A model generated the notes under the pieces. It made no database searches. It was given only the letters and a program-made list of their open reading frames with translations, and was not told the origin of the DNA. From contig JANSWZ010000002.1 in NCBI GenBank assembly GCA_024743215.1, positions 248,001 through 312,000 on the forward strand: a stretch of 64,000 nucleotides of DNA. The letters run 5' to 3'. The position numbers and the translations under genes are program-made. Shown here piece after piece: positions 1-8,410 of the stretch (position 1 is the stretch's first letter; each line of letters opens with the position of its first letter). The stretch is from Alphaproteobacteria bacterium (GTDB lineage: Bacteria; Pseudomonadota; Alphaproteobacteria; Rhizobiales; GCA-2746425).

Positions 1-1
1 A

Positions 2-373
2 ATGGCACATGTCGGCTTTACTGAAGAATCAGCCCGCAAAAAATATCGCGGCATCAAAGTTCTGCGCTGGCCCTATGCAGAAAACGACCGGGCGCAGGCC
101 GAAGGCAAGACCAGTGGTCTGATCAAGGTTATTGTAAACCGAAAAGGCAAAATCCTTGGCGCATCCATTGTCGGCTATCAGGCCGGTGAGATGATCAATA
201 TGTGGTCTCTGGCAATTTCACAAAAGATGAATATCAGCGCGATTTCCGGCTACATTTCGCCATACCCGACGATCACCGAAATCAGCAAACGTGCAGCTAT
301 CACCAATCTTTCGGGCGCCGCGCAGAACAAATGGGTTCAGCGGGTCATCAAATTCCTGCGCCGATTTGATTGA
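2..373 (+). CDS. C-terminal part of a pyridine nucleotide-disulfide oxidoreductase (5' partial)
   Basis: Only the dimerisation domain of an FAD/NAD(P)-dependent disulfide-reductase-fold enzyme is present. The opening AHVGFTEESAR matches the conserved start of that domain in mercuric reductase and dihydrolipoamide dehydrogenase relatives, GKILGASIVG is its central strand, and YPTITEISKRAA is the C-terminal region that usually carries the His-Pro active site (here S-P-Y-P-T). The ATG at position 2 is internal, so the gene begins upstream of the window. The tail NKWVQRVIKFLRRFD is typical of the membrane-associated mercuric-reductase-like branch often fused to or beside a TVP38/DedA protein. The substrate cannot be named without the N-terminal half. 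Confidence 0.8.
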   Translation: MAHVGFTEESARKKYRGIKVLRWPYAENDRAQAEGKTSGLIKVIVNRKGKILGASIVGYQAGEMINMWSLAISQKMNISAISGYISPYPTITEISKRAAITNLSGAAQNKWVQRVIKFLRRFD

Positions 374-686
374 TCACATTTTGATCTACAGTCAGCAGGG
401 TTACAGACAACAACTCTGCTGGCGAGGCATAATGCGTCCCGACAGCCCCACCCAAGGGTTTTGGCAACTGGCCATTCGAATAATCGTTCCGCAATATGCC
501 TCGGCTCCTATTGGAACTGATTGCAGTGGATTTGTGTGCCGTCAACTCGGCCGGTCCGGGACCCCTCTGGTCTGCCAGGGTCAGCTTAGGTTTAAAGTCA
601 CCAAGGCCTTTATCCACCAAGCCTGAAAAACGCAATGACCGGTTCAAGCCCATACCTGCTGACAGGCGGTGTGTTAAACTGTCAGA
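374..686. other. Intergenic stretch, no supported gene
   Basis: Short open frames exist on both strands, but none has a ribosome-binding site, a recognisable motif or coding-like composition. I see no clear terminator after the oxidoreductase. The promoter of the acetyltransferase gene presumably lies in the last 100 bases. Confidence 0.5.
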
Positions 687-1175
687 ATGAGGACTGCCAA
701 AAAGTATGAATTTCGCCAGGCGACGATGGATGATCTTGATTTGCTGATGAAGTGGCAAGCGCGTCCGCATGTTCGCGCGTGGTGGGGATCGGGTGAACCA
801 TACGATCAGGAAAGAATAAGCGATCCCCGTGTATCGCGTTGGATTGTCTCAACGAACAACAGCCCGTTTGCCTTCATGCAAGACTATACCGTGCATGGGT
901 GGGAAGATCACCATTTTGCCAAACTTCCCAAGGGGTCACGTGGAATTGACCAATATGTCGGAGACCCTGACATGATTGGTGTTGGGCATGGATCAGCGTT
1001 TATTGGTGCAAGGATGCGGGCTGTCTTTGATGAAGGTGCACCCATTATCGCGACCGATCCTCATCCTGACAACAAGCGGGCGATTTCAGTCTACAAGAAA
1101 CTGGGTTTCGAACCGTTTGGGCCACCTCAAGAAACTCGGTGGGGCTTGATCCTGCCAATGCTCGCTAGGCGGTAA
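687..1175 (+). CDS. GNAT acetyltransferase of the aminoglycoside 6'-N-acetyltransferase-like type
   Basis: The 162-aa protein transfers an acetyl group from acetyl-CoA to an amine, by family. The order of motifs follows AAC(6')-Ib-like and siderophore-type (Acetyltransf_8) GNAT proteins: an N-terminal FRQATMDDLDLLMKWQARPHVRAWW, then GSRGIDQYVGDPDMIGVGHG (acetyl-CoA loop, about 93-112), then DPHPDNKRAISVYKKLGFEPFG (about 128-149), the usual C-terminal GNAT signature. Length fits the family. It stands alone with no resistance-cassette features (no attC-like site seen), so it is probably chromosomal housekeeping rather than an acquired resistance gene. The substrate could be an aminoglycoside, a siderophore precursor or another small amine. 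Confidence 0.75.
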   Translation: MRTAKKYEFRQATMDDLDLLMKWQARPHVRAWWGSGEPYDQERISDPRVSRWIVSTNNSPFAFMQDYTVHGWEDHHFAKLPKGSRGIDQYVGDPDMIGVGHGSAFIGARMRAVFDEGAPIIATDPHPDNKRAISVYKKLGFEPFGPPQETRWGLILPMLARR

Positions 1176-1484
1176 GCGACGCACAGCAAACGGAAGCCTT
1201 GTCCGCTTGTCACCCGTTGGCCCAATGATTCAAATGTGGAGAGCCTCATCTGGATTGAGCCATACTTACCCAATTGAGAATGACGTCCGTTGCGCAGGCT
1301 GATACACACTGAGTTTGCGGCACTATTCCAAGGCGGTCAGCTGGCGCCCTTCCAAAGTGGAAAATCGACCTGCCACTAATGTCGGCAATCGGGACTTTTC
1401 TGCCTTTGGATTGCAACGCAGATGAGATACTGATTTACTCGGTTTTCACTTTTCTTTTGATCGAATCTGCGGGGCCAAATCAAT
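1176..1484. other. Intergenic stretch, nothing recognised
   Basis: About 310 bases between the acetyltransferase and the first GFA-family gene. No coding frame, RNA gene, long inverted repeat or terminator was found. Confidence 0.4.
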
Positions 1485-1928
1485 ATGGTGAAACGAATGG
1501 CGACGTGCCGATGCGGTCAGCTCTCAGCAACCTGTGAGGGTGAGCCAGTTCGCGTTTCGGCGTGCCATTGCCTTGAGTGTCAAAAGCGTTCCGGCAGCGC
1601 GTTTGCTACTCAGGCGCGGTGGCCGGAAGCCGATGTTAAAGTAATTGGAAAATTCAAGCTGTGGGAACGATTTGCAGACAGTGGTCATAAAGCGACATAT
1701 CAATTTTGTCCTGAGTGTGGCTCGACGCTGGCATATGTAATCGAAGGCTGGCCAGGCGTCGTAGCAATCCCTGTAGGTGCATTCGCAGATCTAAAATTCC
1801 CTGCGCCCTGTTTCTCCGTGTATGAGCACCGAAAGCATCCATGGGTGGAGATTCGAGGTGAGGATGTTGAACACTCATCGGACCCAAGCATCGCTCATTT
1901 GCAAGGCAGATTACCAGACTCGAAATAG
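1485..1928 (+). CDS. GFA-family zinc-binding protein (Mss4-like fold)
   Basis: The 147-aa protein has the zinc ligands of the glutathione-dependent formaldehyde-activating enzyme (Gfa) family: CRCG near residue 8, CHCLECQKRSGS near residue 28 and CPECGST near residue 72. Gfa itself speeds the condensation of glutathione and formaldehyde, but most family members have no assigned substrate, so no reaction is claimed. The gene may start at 1485 or at the in-frame ATG at 1497; neither has a strong Shine-Dalgarno sequence. A second divergent GFA gene lies 435 bases downstream on the same strand. The two are too different to be a recent tandem duplication. Confidence 0.82.
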   Translation: MVKRMATCRCGQLSATCEGEPVRVSACHCLECQKRSGSAFATQARWPEADVKVIGKFKLWERFADSGHKATYQFCPECGSTLAYVIEGWPGVVAIPVGAFADLKFPAPCFSVYEHRKHPWVEIRGEDVEHSSDPSIAHLQGRLPDSK

Positions 1929-2363
1929 TAATCGACATACCCTCGAAACAGTCACTTTGGGTTCAAATCCGACATTTGCCACTATTGCAAATCATGGCAA
2001 GTCACTGGAACCGATTATGGTAGCTTTGGGCATCAAGTTCCGGCGGCCAAAGCATCGCAGATCAGACAATCATCCAGAGCAGCAGTGGAGGTTTGTCTGC
2101 TCTGCTGACCTCAAATGGAATGCTGGCTCGCGTGATTTCAGGAACGGTGGCATCAAGTCTCTGGCCAATTTTGAGAGTGAACCAAAGTTTGCGGCTAAAG
2201 GGCCTGTAAAGGTTGCCACAATCTGCAGTTTTCCGATCATCATTGAGGCGCGAGTGTCGATCACTTGAATCTGGATACCGTTCATTGACCAGCATCAAGA
2301 CATCCAACCCGCAGGCGAAATAGCTTCCTTGTGACCCTCTTTAAGATGATGGGGAGCATCATC
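1929..2363. other. Intergenic stretch between two GFA genes
   Basis: Open frames on both strands lack motifs and start signals. A short piece at about 1960-1985 (GGGTTCAAATCC followed by TTTGCCACTA) looks like the T-arm and 3' end of a tRNA, but no matching 5' acceptor strand or anticodon arm lies upstream, so no tRNA is called. Confidence 0.4.
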
Positions 2364-2792
2364 ATGCCCGCAGAACGGAAACTAACTGGAAGCTGCCTGT
2401 GCGGTGCGGTCAAGATCACCGCGACGGCAGAAGAACCGACAATCACTGTGTGTCATTGTGACATGTGCCGCCGTTGGTCGTCAGGGCCATATATGGAGGT
2501 AACGTGTCAAAAAGTCAGCTTTGACGGCGCGGAAAACATCGGCCGGATACGATCGTCAGACTGGGCTGAAAGGGGCTTTTGCGCCAAGTGCGGCTCAAAC
2601 CTGTTTTATCACATTATCGACAGCCCAGAATACCAAATATCAGCAGGTCTGATTGATGACCCGTCAGATTTACAGATGTCGTTGCAGGTTTTCACTGACA
2701 GGAAACCGCAATTCTATGACTTTGCAAACAAGACCAAGATGATGACGGGAGTGGAGGTCTACGCCAAGTTCGCACCACCAACAGATGATTGA
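2364..2792 (+). CDS. GFA-family zinc-binding protein, second copy
   Basis: The protein has the same zinc-ligand pattern as its upstream neighbour: GSCLCGAVKITA near residue 8, CHCDMCRRWSSGP near residue 30 and CAKCGSNLFYH near residue 73. The open frame reaches back to a GTG at 2331, but the ATG at 2364 is preferred because GGGGAG sits a few bases upstream and the family usually starts about seven residues before the first Cys pair. The C-terminal part (FTDRKPQFYDFANKTKMMTG) matches the longer GFA branch. Substrate unknown. Confidence 0.82.
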   Translation: MPAERKLTGSCLCGAVKITATAEEPTITVCHCDMCRRWSSGPYMEVTCQKVSFDGAENIGRIRSSDWAERGFCAKCGSNLFYHIIDSPEYQISAGLIDDPSDLQMSLQVFTDRKPQFYDFANKTKMMTGVEVYAKFAPPTDD

Positions 2793-3094
2793 TCGGTGAT
2801 CCAGATTTGAAGGCGCAGACGTGACAGATTTGCCCCCTGCTTGCGCGCCCAAGCCAGACAAAGAACGGTCTCAAGGACATTGAGGCAACGGCCAATGAAG
2901 TGTCTGACATGCTTCCAGTTGAGGAGAGCCACCATGCCGCAAGGCAGTCAGCGCAGCGCCCAATCGCGTCGGGGGCGACGCATCGGGCAAGCTGGCTAAC
3001 GCAGCTGGCGGGCTGTTCCGGGTCACCGAAGACTGGACTTGCGCGGTCTCTGGTCATCGTTACAGCCCACTTGTGGTCGTAAAGTGCTGCCCGA
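2793..3094. other. Intergenic stretch, nothing recognised
   Basis: Convergent space between the second GFA gene and the cytochrome gene on the other strand. Short frames only, no motif, no clear hairpin with a T-run. Confidence 0.4.
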
Positions 3095-4150
3095 TTACTG
3101 ACTTTGCGTGTCGGCGAAACGGTCGGACAGATAGGCGATGATCTGGCCCAGTTCCGCGTCGCCAGCGGTCAAGCCATTTCCGACCATCCGTGTCACCAGC
3201 GCTACAGAATCTTCGCGACTGTCCAGTATGGTGCCCTCGACCAAATTCGGCGAATGACACTGAGAACACTTGGTCTGGAACAAACCTTCGGCCGCCGCCG
3301 CGTCATAATTCTGGGGCACTTCTATCTGGGATTGTCTGACCGCGTCCTGACTGGCTGCGGCCTCTCTGGATTCCAGGCGCCTCTCGCTGACGCTTTCACG
3401 CAAGGTTGGCGATATGGCGATCAGATAAGCCGTGACGCTCCATTGTTCGCTTTCGCTGATGGGGCTAAGCGTTGTCGACCGTGTGGCCATCCGTGTGACG
3501 GTGCTGCGCCAAGTCTCAGGCGTACGGGGTATCACCAGTATGGTCCGAAGATCATGGCACTGTGTGCATTTCCTTGTGAGCACGCTGCGACCCTCCGCAA
3601 GGCCCTCAGATGACGCCAGTTCCAGTAATGCGGCCTCATCTTCAAAGCCGATGAGTGGGAGGAACTTCGTGACCCGGTCAATCCGCTCTTGCGCGAAGTT
3701 CTCACCGTCCTGGGCCGTTGCGCGCAAATAGGCTTCGCGCGCGGCGTAAGGGAGCGCCAATCCGGTGAGCAGCAATGTACAAATCAGGAGCGATGTTCCA
3801 AGAATAGGCGCGAGCGTCGACTCCATGTGTTTGAAGAATCGAACGACCATGATTTTGATGATGAGGAGTGCACCTACGCAAAGTCCCAGCGTCAAATGCA
3901 CCACCGTCCGCGCTGGCAACTCAACTTGGTAGGACCAAAGGCGGGGCACCATGTCCCACATCAAAAATACATAAATGCCGACAAAGACGTAGCCCAACAG
4001 CCGATGCAGGTTCATCAAGGACCTTGGCGCCGAACTCCTGTGCCTTTTTTTGTCAAATGGAAACCCCCAGAGATAGTACATCAAAAAGGTCAGAAATAGC
4101 GCCAAGAGAAGGAATGCTCCTCCGAAGATGGCATTGAGGGACGCTCCCAT
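3095..4150 (-). CDS. Membrane cytochrome with two c-type haem motifs
   Basis: The 351-aa protein has an N-terminal membrane half with four hydrophobic segments (about 8-28, 47-68, 82-105 and 113-137) and a soluble half with two CXXCH haem-attachment motifs, CTQCH at 195-199 and CSQCH at 295-299. Histidines in the second and third segments (H49, H85) could ligate a b-type haem, as in di-haem membrane domains; this is inference. It should pass electrons between the quinone pool and a periplasmic partner, but no partner enzyme lies next to it. A perfect 18-bp palindrome 38 bases upstream of the start suggests repressor control. Confidence 0.7.
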   Translation of the reverse strand: MGASLNAIFGGAFLLLALFLTFLMYYLWGFPFDKKRHRSSAPRSLMNLHRLLGYVFVGIYVFLMWDMVPRLWSYQVELPARTVVHLTLGLCVGALLIIKIMVVRFFKHMESTLAPILGTSLLICTLLLTGLALPYAAREAYLRATAQDGENFAQERIDRVTKFLPLIGFEDEAALLELASSEGLAEGRSVLTRKCTQCHDLRTILVIPRTPETWRSTVTRMATRSTTLSPISESEQWSVTAYLIAISPTLRESVSERRLESREAAASQDAVRQSQIEVPQNYDAAAAEGLFQTKCSQCHSPNLVEGTILDSREDSVALVTRMVGNGLTAGDAELGQIIAYLSDRFADTQSQ

Positions 4151-4187
4151 TCGTTCTCCAATTCTCTACTTGCTTGATTGCTTCAAT

Positions 4188-4205
4188 ATTCTGACCGGTC
4201 AGAAT
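4188..4205. promoter_or_regulatory. Perfect 18-bp palindrome, probable repressor operator
   Basis: The sequence ATTCTGACCGGTCAGAAT is its own reverse complement over all 18 bases. It lies 38 bases upstream of the minus-strand cytochrome start. The GACCGGTC core is typical of TetR/AcrR-type operators, but no TetR gene is present in the window, so the regulator is unknown. Confidence 0.6.
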
Positions 4206-4310
4206 TTTCAAATTCGCCGAAAACCCGCTCCTTCAGGTCCTTCAGGGCGTAAAATTGTAAAAGATAGATACTGGGCTCGAAGCGGAAGTTTGGCACAACA
4301 CAGCGCGTCG

Positions 4311-4580
4311 TCAACACTTTCTGCGTTCACGGCCGTTTGCTTCCATTCGGCGAATGGCAATTTGGGACCTGTTGAGGCCGGTCGCCAATACCCCCAACTC
4401 GCCCGTCTCCCGCGCCGGCCAGATCACAAGGCGGGTTTCATATTCCTCCACCGTTACGCCGGTTTCTGTGGCGTTCTGACGATTGGCATCGGCTTCAATC
4501 AGGCTGGCATCAACAGCTAGACGTTGATCTCTGACCAGACCCTCGGAAATACAGCGAGCAACCACTGGAGCCTCGATTGC
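4311..4580 (-). pseudogene. Remnant of an IS1182-like transposase
   Basis: A minus-strand open frame encodes VARCISEGLVRDQRLAVDASLIEADANRQ near its start. This resembles the conserved stretch at the first catalytic Asp of IS1182/IS5-type DDE transposases (AVDASLI-ADANRQ). Neither the N-terminal DNA-binding part nor the later DDE residues follow, and the downstream residues do not resemble the family. No terminal inverted repeats were found. It is a decayed fragment beside the cytochrome operator. Confidence 0.5.
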
Positions 4581-4705
4581 ACTGCGATGGTCAACGCAAT
4601 CGGTGGAGGCGCGATATGGCTTGGGTCCGCACCCTAGGGCTGATAATCATTGATGTACTGGCTTCTGATGCTTGCGTCCTGATCGCACCGCAGCTCATCC
4701 CGCCA

Positions 4706-6733
4706 TCAGAACGCCATACCCATAGTCAGACGCCCATCGAAGCCCTGGGCAGTGTCGCCGACAAGATAGTTGGCGTCGAGTTCCAGGAAGCCTGTTTCAC
4801 CGATGTCACTGAGAAGCGTGGCGCTGACCATGACCGCGTTCAAGTCCTGATGGCCGGAGGCCACGCTCTGGGTCACACCGTTCAGGGTGATGCTGACATC
4901 ATCGTCACCACCACCCCAGCGACCCAGATAACCAATTCCACCTGTCAGGGTGCCCGTCCGACCACGAATGTCGAAGCTGCGTGTGACATCCAGACCGGCC
5001 CGTGCTTCCACGGTGCCGACAAAGCGATCCTCGACGGTGGCGTTGGCTGCCGGGCTGACAGCACCGGTTTCCGCATAACCACCCAGCCATTGCGCGGCGT
5101 AGCGCACGCCCGCATTGGGGGTCAGTGTCAGGCCATTTTCCAGAAGGATATCGGTGGAGAGTGCCAGTTCGGGGCTGACAAAGAACCCGCCATAATCAGC
5201 ACTGACCCAGCTTTCGCCAAGCGGTGCCAGATTGTCGTTGACGAAGCGGTTGTGATCAATCCAGCTATGGCCCGCCGTCAACCCGAATTGCACGGCAGCC
5301 CGGTTAAGCTGGTGTTCGCCATGCAGGCCAGCAAACAGTGTATGCGTGTCATGATCGAAGGACGGTGCCCAATTCGCATCAGCTTTATTGTTGCCTGCCA
5401 CATAACCGGCCATGGCATTGACGATGAGATCAGGTGCCTGCTGCCAGGTGTAGCCTGCGGCAATGCCGATATGGCCAATTGTGTTGTCGAGGGTGGTTCC
5501 ACCGCCCTCATGGTCCATTTGCCCACCCAGCGCAGTGGCCCAGGCCCGCCCCACGCGCTGCGTGGCGGTATCAGCTTCACCGTCAGCCACAGGCATGTAA
5601 CCGAGCGCGCTGAAGCCGGTATCCGGTCCGGGGCCGGGTTCAAAACCCTCCAACGCGCCCAGCCCAACATGCGACAGCATGGACGTCAGATCACCCAGCG
5701 CATCCGTTTCTGAGGCCAAAAGTGTCGGATCGAAGGTTGCCACGGTCTGTGCCGCCGCATTGTAGAACCATGGCACCGAACCGGAGATGTCGGGCGCGCC
5801 GCCGGTCCAATCGGTTGTATCACCTTCCAGCGTCCAGAAGATCGAGTGCGATTGACCAGTCAGAATGTTGATGACCGTTTCCGTGCCACCAATGTTTCTG
5901 GTCCCGAGATCGATAGTACCGCCGATGAAACCGGGCGCCAGCAGGTTGAAGGTATCGTCAGCGTCGCTGAAAGCACCAGCATCAATGGCCGGCCCCCGTT
6001 GCGAGATAATACGTCCTGAATTGGTTACAATCACGCCATCGCGCACCAACACGGCCTCACCATTCAGCCCCGTGGCCAAAATGGTACCGGTGTTTTCAAG
6101 GATCCCCCCGCCGGTCATTTCCACTGTCTCAGAGAAGCTACTGGATGCCATAATCGTGCCTGAATTGATAACCGTCCCTGCGCTTCTAAAAATGACAGCC
6201 TGAATGCCGTCATCCGTGGTCATGATCCTTCCGGTGTTGATCAGCGTGCTGTCCGTTGCAGCTGATAAAAAAAACATGGCTTGACTTTTGCGGGCAGTGA
6301 CGCTGCCATTGTTCACGACTGTCGTGTTAGCGCCTCGGATTTCGACGCCCTGCCCGCTGACGGTTGTGACAACGGAGCCATTGATGGTGATCTGAGCGTC
6401 GTCGCCCAACGATAAGATACCGTATGCGCTTCCGGTCCCCTCTGTGCGAATAGAGCCATCGACTTGGATAATATTGTCAGGTCCGTTGGCGGAAATGCCC
6501 TCCTCACCAACGCCGGAGGTCGTGATCGAACCGCTTTCGGTGACAATAATCTGATCGGCACCATCCAGAACATTGGCCGCATCGCCATTGGTGACAGTCG
6601 TGTCGGTGTCAACAATGAACACCGCCTGAGCGGCAGCAGGATTGGACGCCAGAGCCAGCAAGATGGCCGTTGACGCCGCCAACGCGCGCGCCAGTGTCGG
6701 ATTGAACCTTGGCAGAACGCAATGTGTCAGCAT
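4706..6733 (-). CDS. Autotransporter (type Va) with beta-helical passenger
   Basis: The 675-aa protein has a signal peptide ending near ASNPAAAQA (residue 36), a passenger of imperfect repeats rich in N-x-G-x-I (for example VNNGSVTARK, LINTGRIMTT, VINSGTIMAS, LENTGTILAT) at about 40-300 that should form a right-handed beta-helix, and a C-terminal beta-barrel from about 390 ending in RLTMGMAF with the terminal Phe needed for outer-membrane assembly. No protease or adhesin motif is seen in the passenger. It is a single gene; the AraC regulator further along on the same strand could control it, with 292 bases between them. Confidence 0.85.
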   Translation of the reverse strand: MLTHCVLPRFNPTLARALAASTAILLALASNPAAAQAVFIVDTDTTVTNGDAANVLDGADQIIVTESGSITTSGVGEEGISANGPDNIIQVDGSIRTEGTGSAYGILSLGDDAQITINGSVVTTVSGQGVEIRGANTTVVNNGSVTARKSQAMFFLSAATDSTLINTGRIMTTDDGIQAVIFRSAGTVINSGTIMASSSFSETVEMTGGGILENTGTILATGLNGEAVLVRDGVIVTNSGRIISQRGPAIDAGAFSDADDTFNLLAPGFIGGTIDLGTRNIGGTETVINILTGQSHSIFWTLEGDTTDWTGGAPDISGSVPWFYNAAAQTVATFDPTLLASETDALGDLTSMLSHVGLGALEGFEPGPGPDTGFSALGYMPVADGEADTATQRVGRAWATALGGQMDHEGGGTTLDNTIGHIGIAAGYTWQQAPDLIVNAMAGYVAGNNKADANWAPSFDHDTHTLFAGLHGEHQLNRAAVQFGLTAGHSWIDHNRFVNDNLAPLGESWVSADYGGFFVSPELALSTDILLENGLTLTPNAGVRYAAQWLGGYAETGAVSPAANATVEDRFVGTVEARAGLDVTRSFDIRGRTGTLTGGIGYLGRWGGGDDDVSITLNGVTQSVASGHQDLNAVMVSATLLSDIGETGFLELDANYLVGDTAQGFDGRLTMGMAF

Positions 6734-7025
6734 CGAAACCTCATAAATGGTGGCGCGTGCGTGACGTTACCCCGTTGCCACGGGCCGAAGCATACCTGGC
6801 CGTGCAACGCTGTGATATTCCACCACATTCTCAAGTTTGATGGCTATCTGTCTCACCGGACAGATGACTTGGCTGTTTATCTCAAAAACCTTGGCTGCCT
6901 GTCTCATGACTACGAATCGGGGGAACCGGCACAACCATGGTTGTGCTTTGCTCTGCCCATGCGGCAACCTCAGCGATTTGTTAATCTCTGAGCCTTGCAG
7001 CACCGCTGTTCAGATATTTTCAGGG
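6734..7025. other. Probable promoter region of the autotransporter
   Basis: About 290 bases with short spurious frames. Short repeats of the kind CTGTCTCACCGGACAG, partly inverted (about 6847-6862), could form a hairpin or operator upstream of the autotransporter. No terminator with a T-run was found after the AraC gene. Confidence 0.35.
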
Positions 7026-7994
7026 TTAAATGCGCCGGAACCGTTCAAGCCAGTGCTCAACAATGCGAATTTGATCCGATGGAGCACCCGAACCGGGGTG
7101 AACGCCCGTTGACAGTGACTCAGTTGGTGACAGGCCGAACCGTGCTCGAAATAGCCGATTGAAGTGCTTGGGATCCGTGAAATGCCATCGCCGTGCAATA
7201 GCTGAGACCTGACCACGTCCCGGTTGCGCACCGGCAAGTTCAAAAAAACAACGGTCGAGACGGCGATTGCGGATGGTGCGCGCCACACCGCCCTCTTGCT
7301 CGAAATGCCGGTAGAGCGTTGCCCGCGAGACCCCGAACGCGGTTGCGAGAGTTTCGACACCGAGGCTGGCGTCTTGAAGATTGGCCGCGATGTAATCCTG
7401 CAGAAGCAGCGCAATGGGAAGGTCACAATCGTCGGTCGGTGCATGGCCAGGTTTCGGCCCCAACATGAGCTGGCGCACCAGCCCGATAAAGGTCTGCGCG
7501 ATGAGCGCGATGTCCTGTGCAGTTCTGTCTGCCTGCGTGTTCAGCAATTCGGTATGCGCCGCCGCTAACAGACGGCCCTTGGGCGAGTTCAGCTCAACCG
7601 ATGTGAAGGCCGGCTCTTCGCCGCGTTGGTAACCGAGCAGTGCATGCGGAATGCAGATGCCGCGGCTGAAGCTGCGTTCCTTCATTGACACGTAACGCTG
7701 CGACATATCGATGAGGTGAAGACGCGACGGTGCAACCTGGAATCCGATGTCGCCAACTTCGGCCTGTCCGCCACCTTCAAAAAAGCGTTCGAACAACAGA
7801 TAATCGTGGCAAACGTTCTTGCGGATTGCGGGATCGTGAATGAGTATCTGGGCTGGCGTTGCGACCTTGGAGAGAAAAAGCCCTTCAGCTTCCCCGATCT
7901 CAATGTTCACGCCCGAGTTTTCGGTCGGCTCACGCGGATAGACCTCGTAGATCGGCGCGGCCAGCTCACGCCACTGTTCCAGATCAAGTCGCAT
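7026..7994 (-). CDS. AraC-family transcriptional regulator
   Basis: The C-terminal 100 residues carry the double helix-turn-helix of AraC proteins (LGVETLATAFGVSRATLYRHFEQEGG, then VSAIARRWHFTDPKHFNRLFRARFGLSPTE). The N-terminal half resembles the AraC_binding_2 domain (WRELAAPIYEV). The frame extends to 8147, but the ATG at 7994 is chosen because GGAG lies 8 bases upstream and the protein then begins at the usual place (MRLDLEQWRELA). It reads toward the autotransporter gene on the same strand, which is a candidate target. No effector can be named. Confidence 0.8.
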   Translation of the reverse strand: MRLDLEQWRELAAPIYEVYPREPTENSGVNIEIGEAEGLFLSKVATPAQILIHDPAIRKNVCHDYLLFERFFEGGGQAEVGDIGFQVAPSRLHLIDMSQRYVSMKERSFSRGICIPHALLGYQRGEEPAFTSVELNSPKGRLLAAAHTELLNTQADRTAQDIALIAQTFIGLVRQLMLGPKPGHAPTDDCDLPIALLLQDYIAANLQDASLGVETLATAFGVSRATLYRHFEQEGGVARTIRNRRLDRCFFELAGAQPGRGQVSAIARRWHFTDPKHFNRLFRARFGLSPTESLSTGVHPGSGAPSDQIRIVEHWLERFRRI

Positions 7995-8410
7995 GTTTGC
8001 GCTCCAATATTGCAAATCGTCAGCTATTCTATCTGGGCGTGAAACATTTCTCAAGAACAGGCAAAAGATGAGACTGCGCACAGTCACCAAGACCGTGCTG
8101 CTCCAAGTAATGTTTTTCGGGTATTTTCCGACCAATTTGGTTGCCAAGGGGCGAACAGGATCGAATTCAGCACCCGTTAAAGCATCGTTTCGTCTGGATA
8201 CTTGTCACCCACTCTGCAGATCTGTTGCCCTTCGCCTAATTGGTCATAGTTCAATGGGAGCAATGTCTGCATTGGCACCGTGACGCAGTCGAGACAAATG
8301 CATGGTTTATTTAATTACGCGACCACGCAAATTATTCTGCATTCCTGATGACTGTCATATTCAAATTGATTTCTGATAGTGCCTGTACTCACAGACCCCA
8401 TCGCCAAAAC
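7995..8410. other. Intergenic region between AraC regulator and flhA
   Basis: About 415 bases with an A+T-rich part near 8285-8400. It should hold the AraC promoter and the end of the flagellar transcript. No T-run terminator or RNA gene was identified. Confidence 0.4.

Noticed and set aside
348-770. 140-codon open frame on the minus strand
   Set aside because: It overlaps the start of the acetyltransferase gene, has no ribosome site and reads as low-information sequence; judged a chance frame.
687-1175. Acquired aminoglycoside resistance cassette
   Set aside because: No attC-like site, integrase or other cassette feature, and the flanks look chromosomal; only a family-level acetyltransferase call is made.
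1955-1985. tRNA-like 3' end (GGGTTCAAATCC ... TTTGCCACTA)
   Set aside because: No complementary 5' acceptor strand, D-arm or anticodon arm upstream, and the T-arm stem does not close well. Could be an old attachment-site trace, but the support is too thin.
1822-2268. 148-codon plus-strand frame between the GFA genes
   Set aside because: Overlaps the real end of the first GFA gene in another frame and has no motif or start signal.
4577-5713. 378-codon plus-strand frame opposite the autotransporter gene
   Set aside because: It mirrors the repetitive autotransporter barrel coding sequence, whose protein is clearly recognisable on the minus strand.
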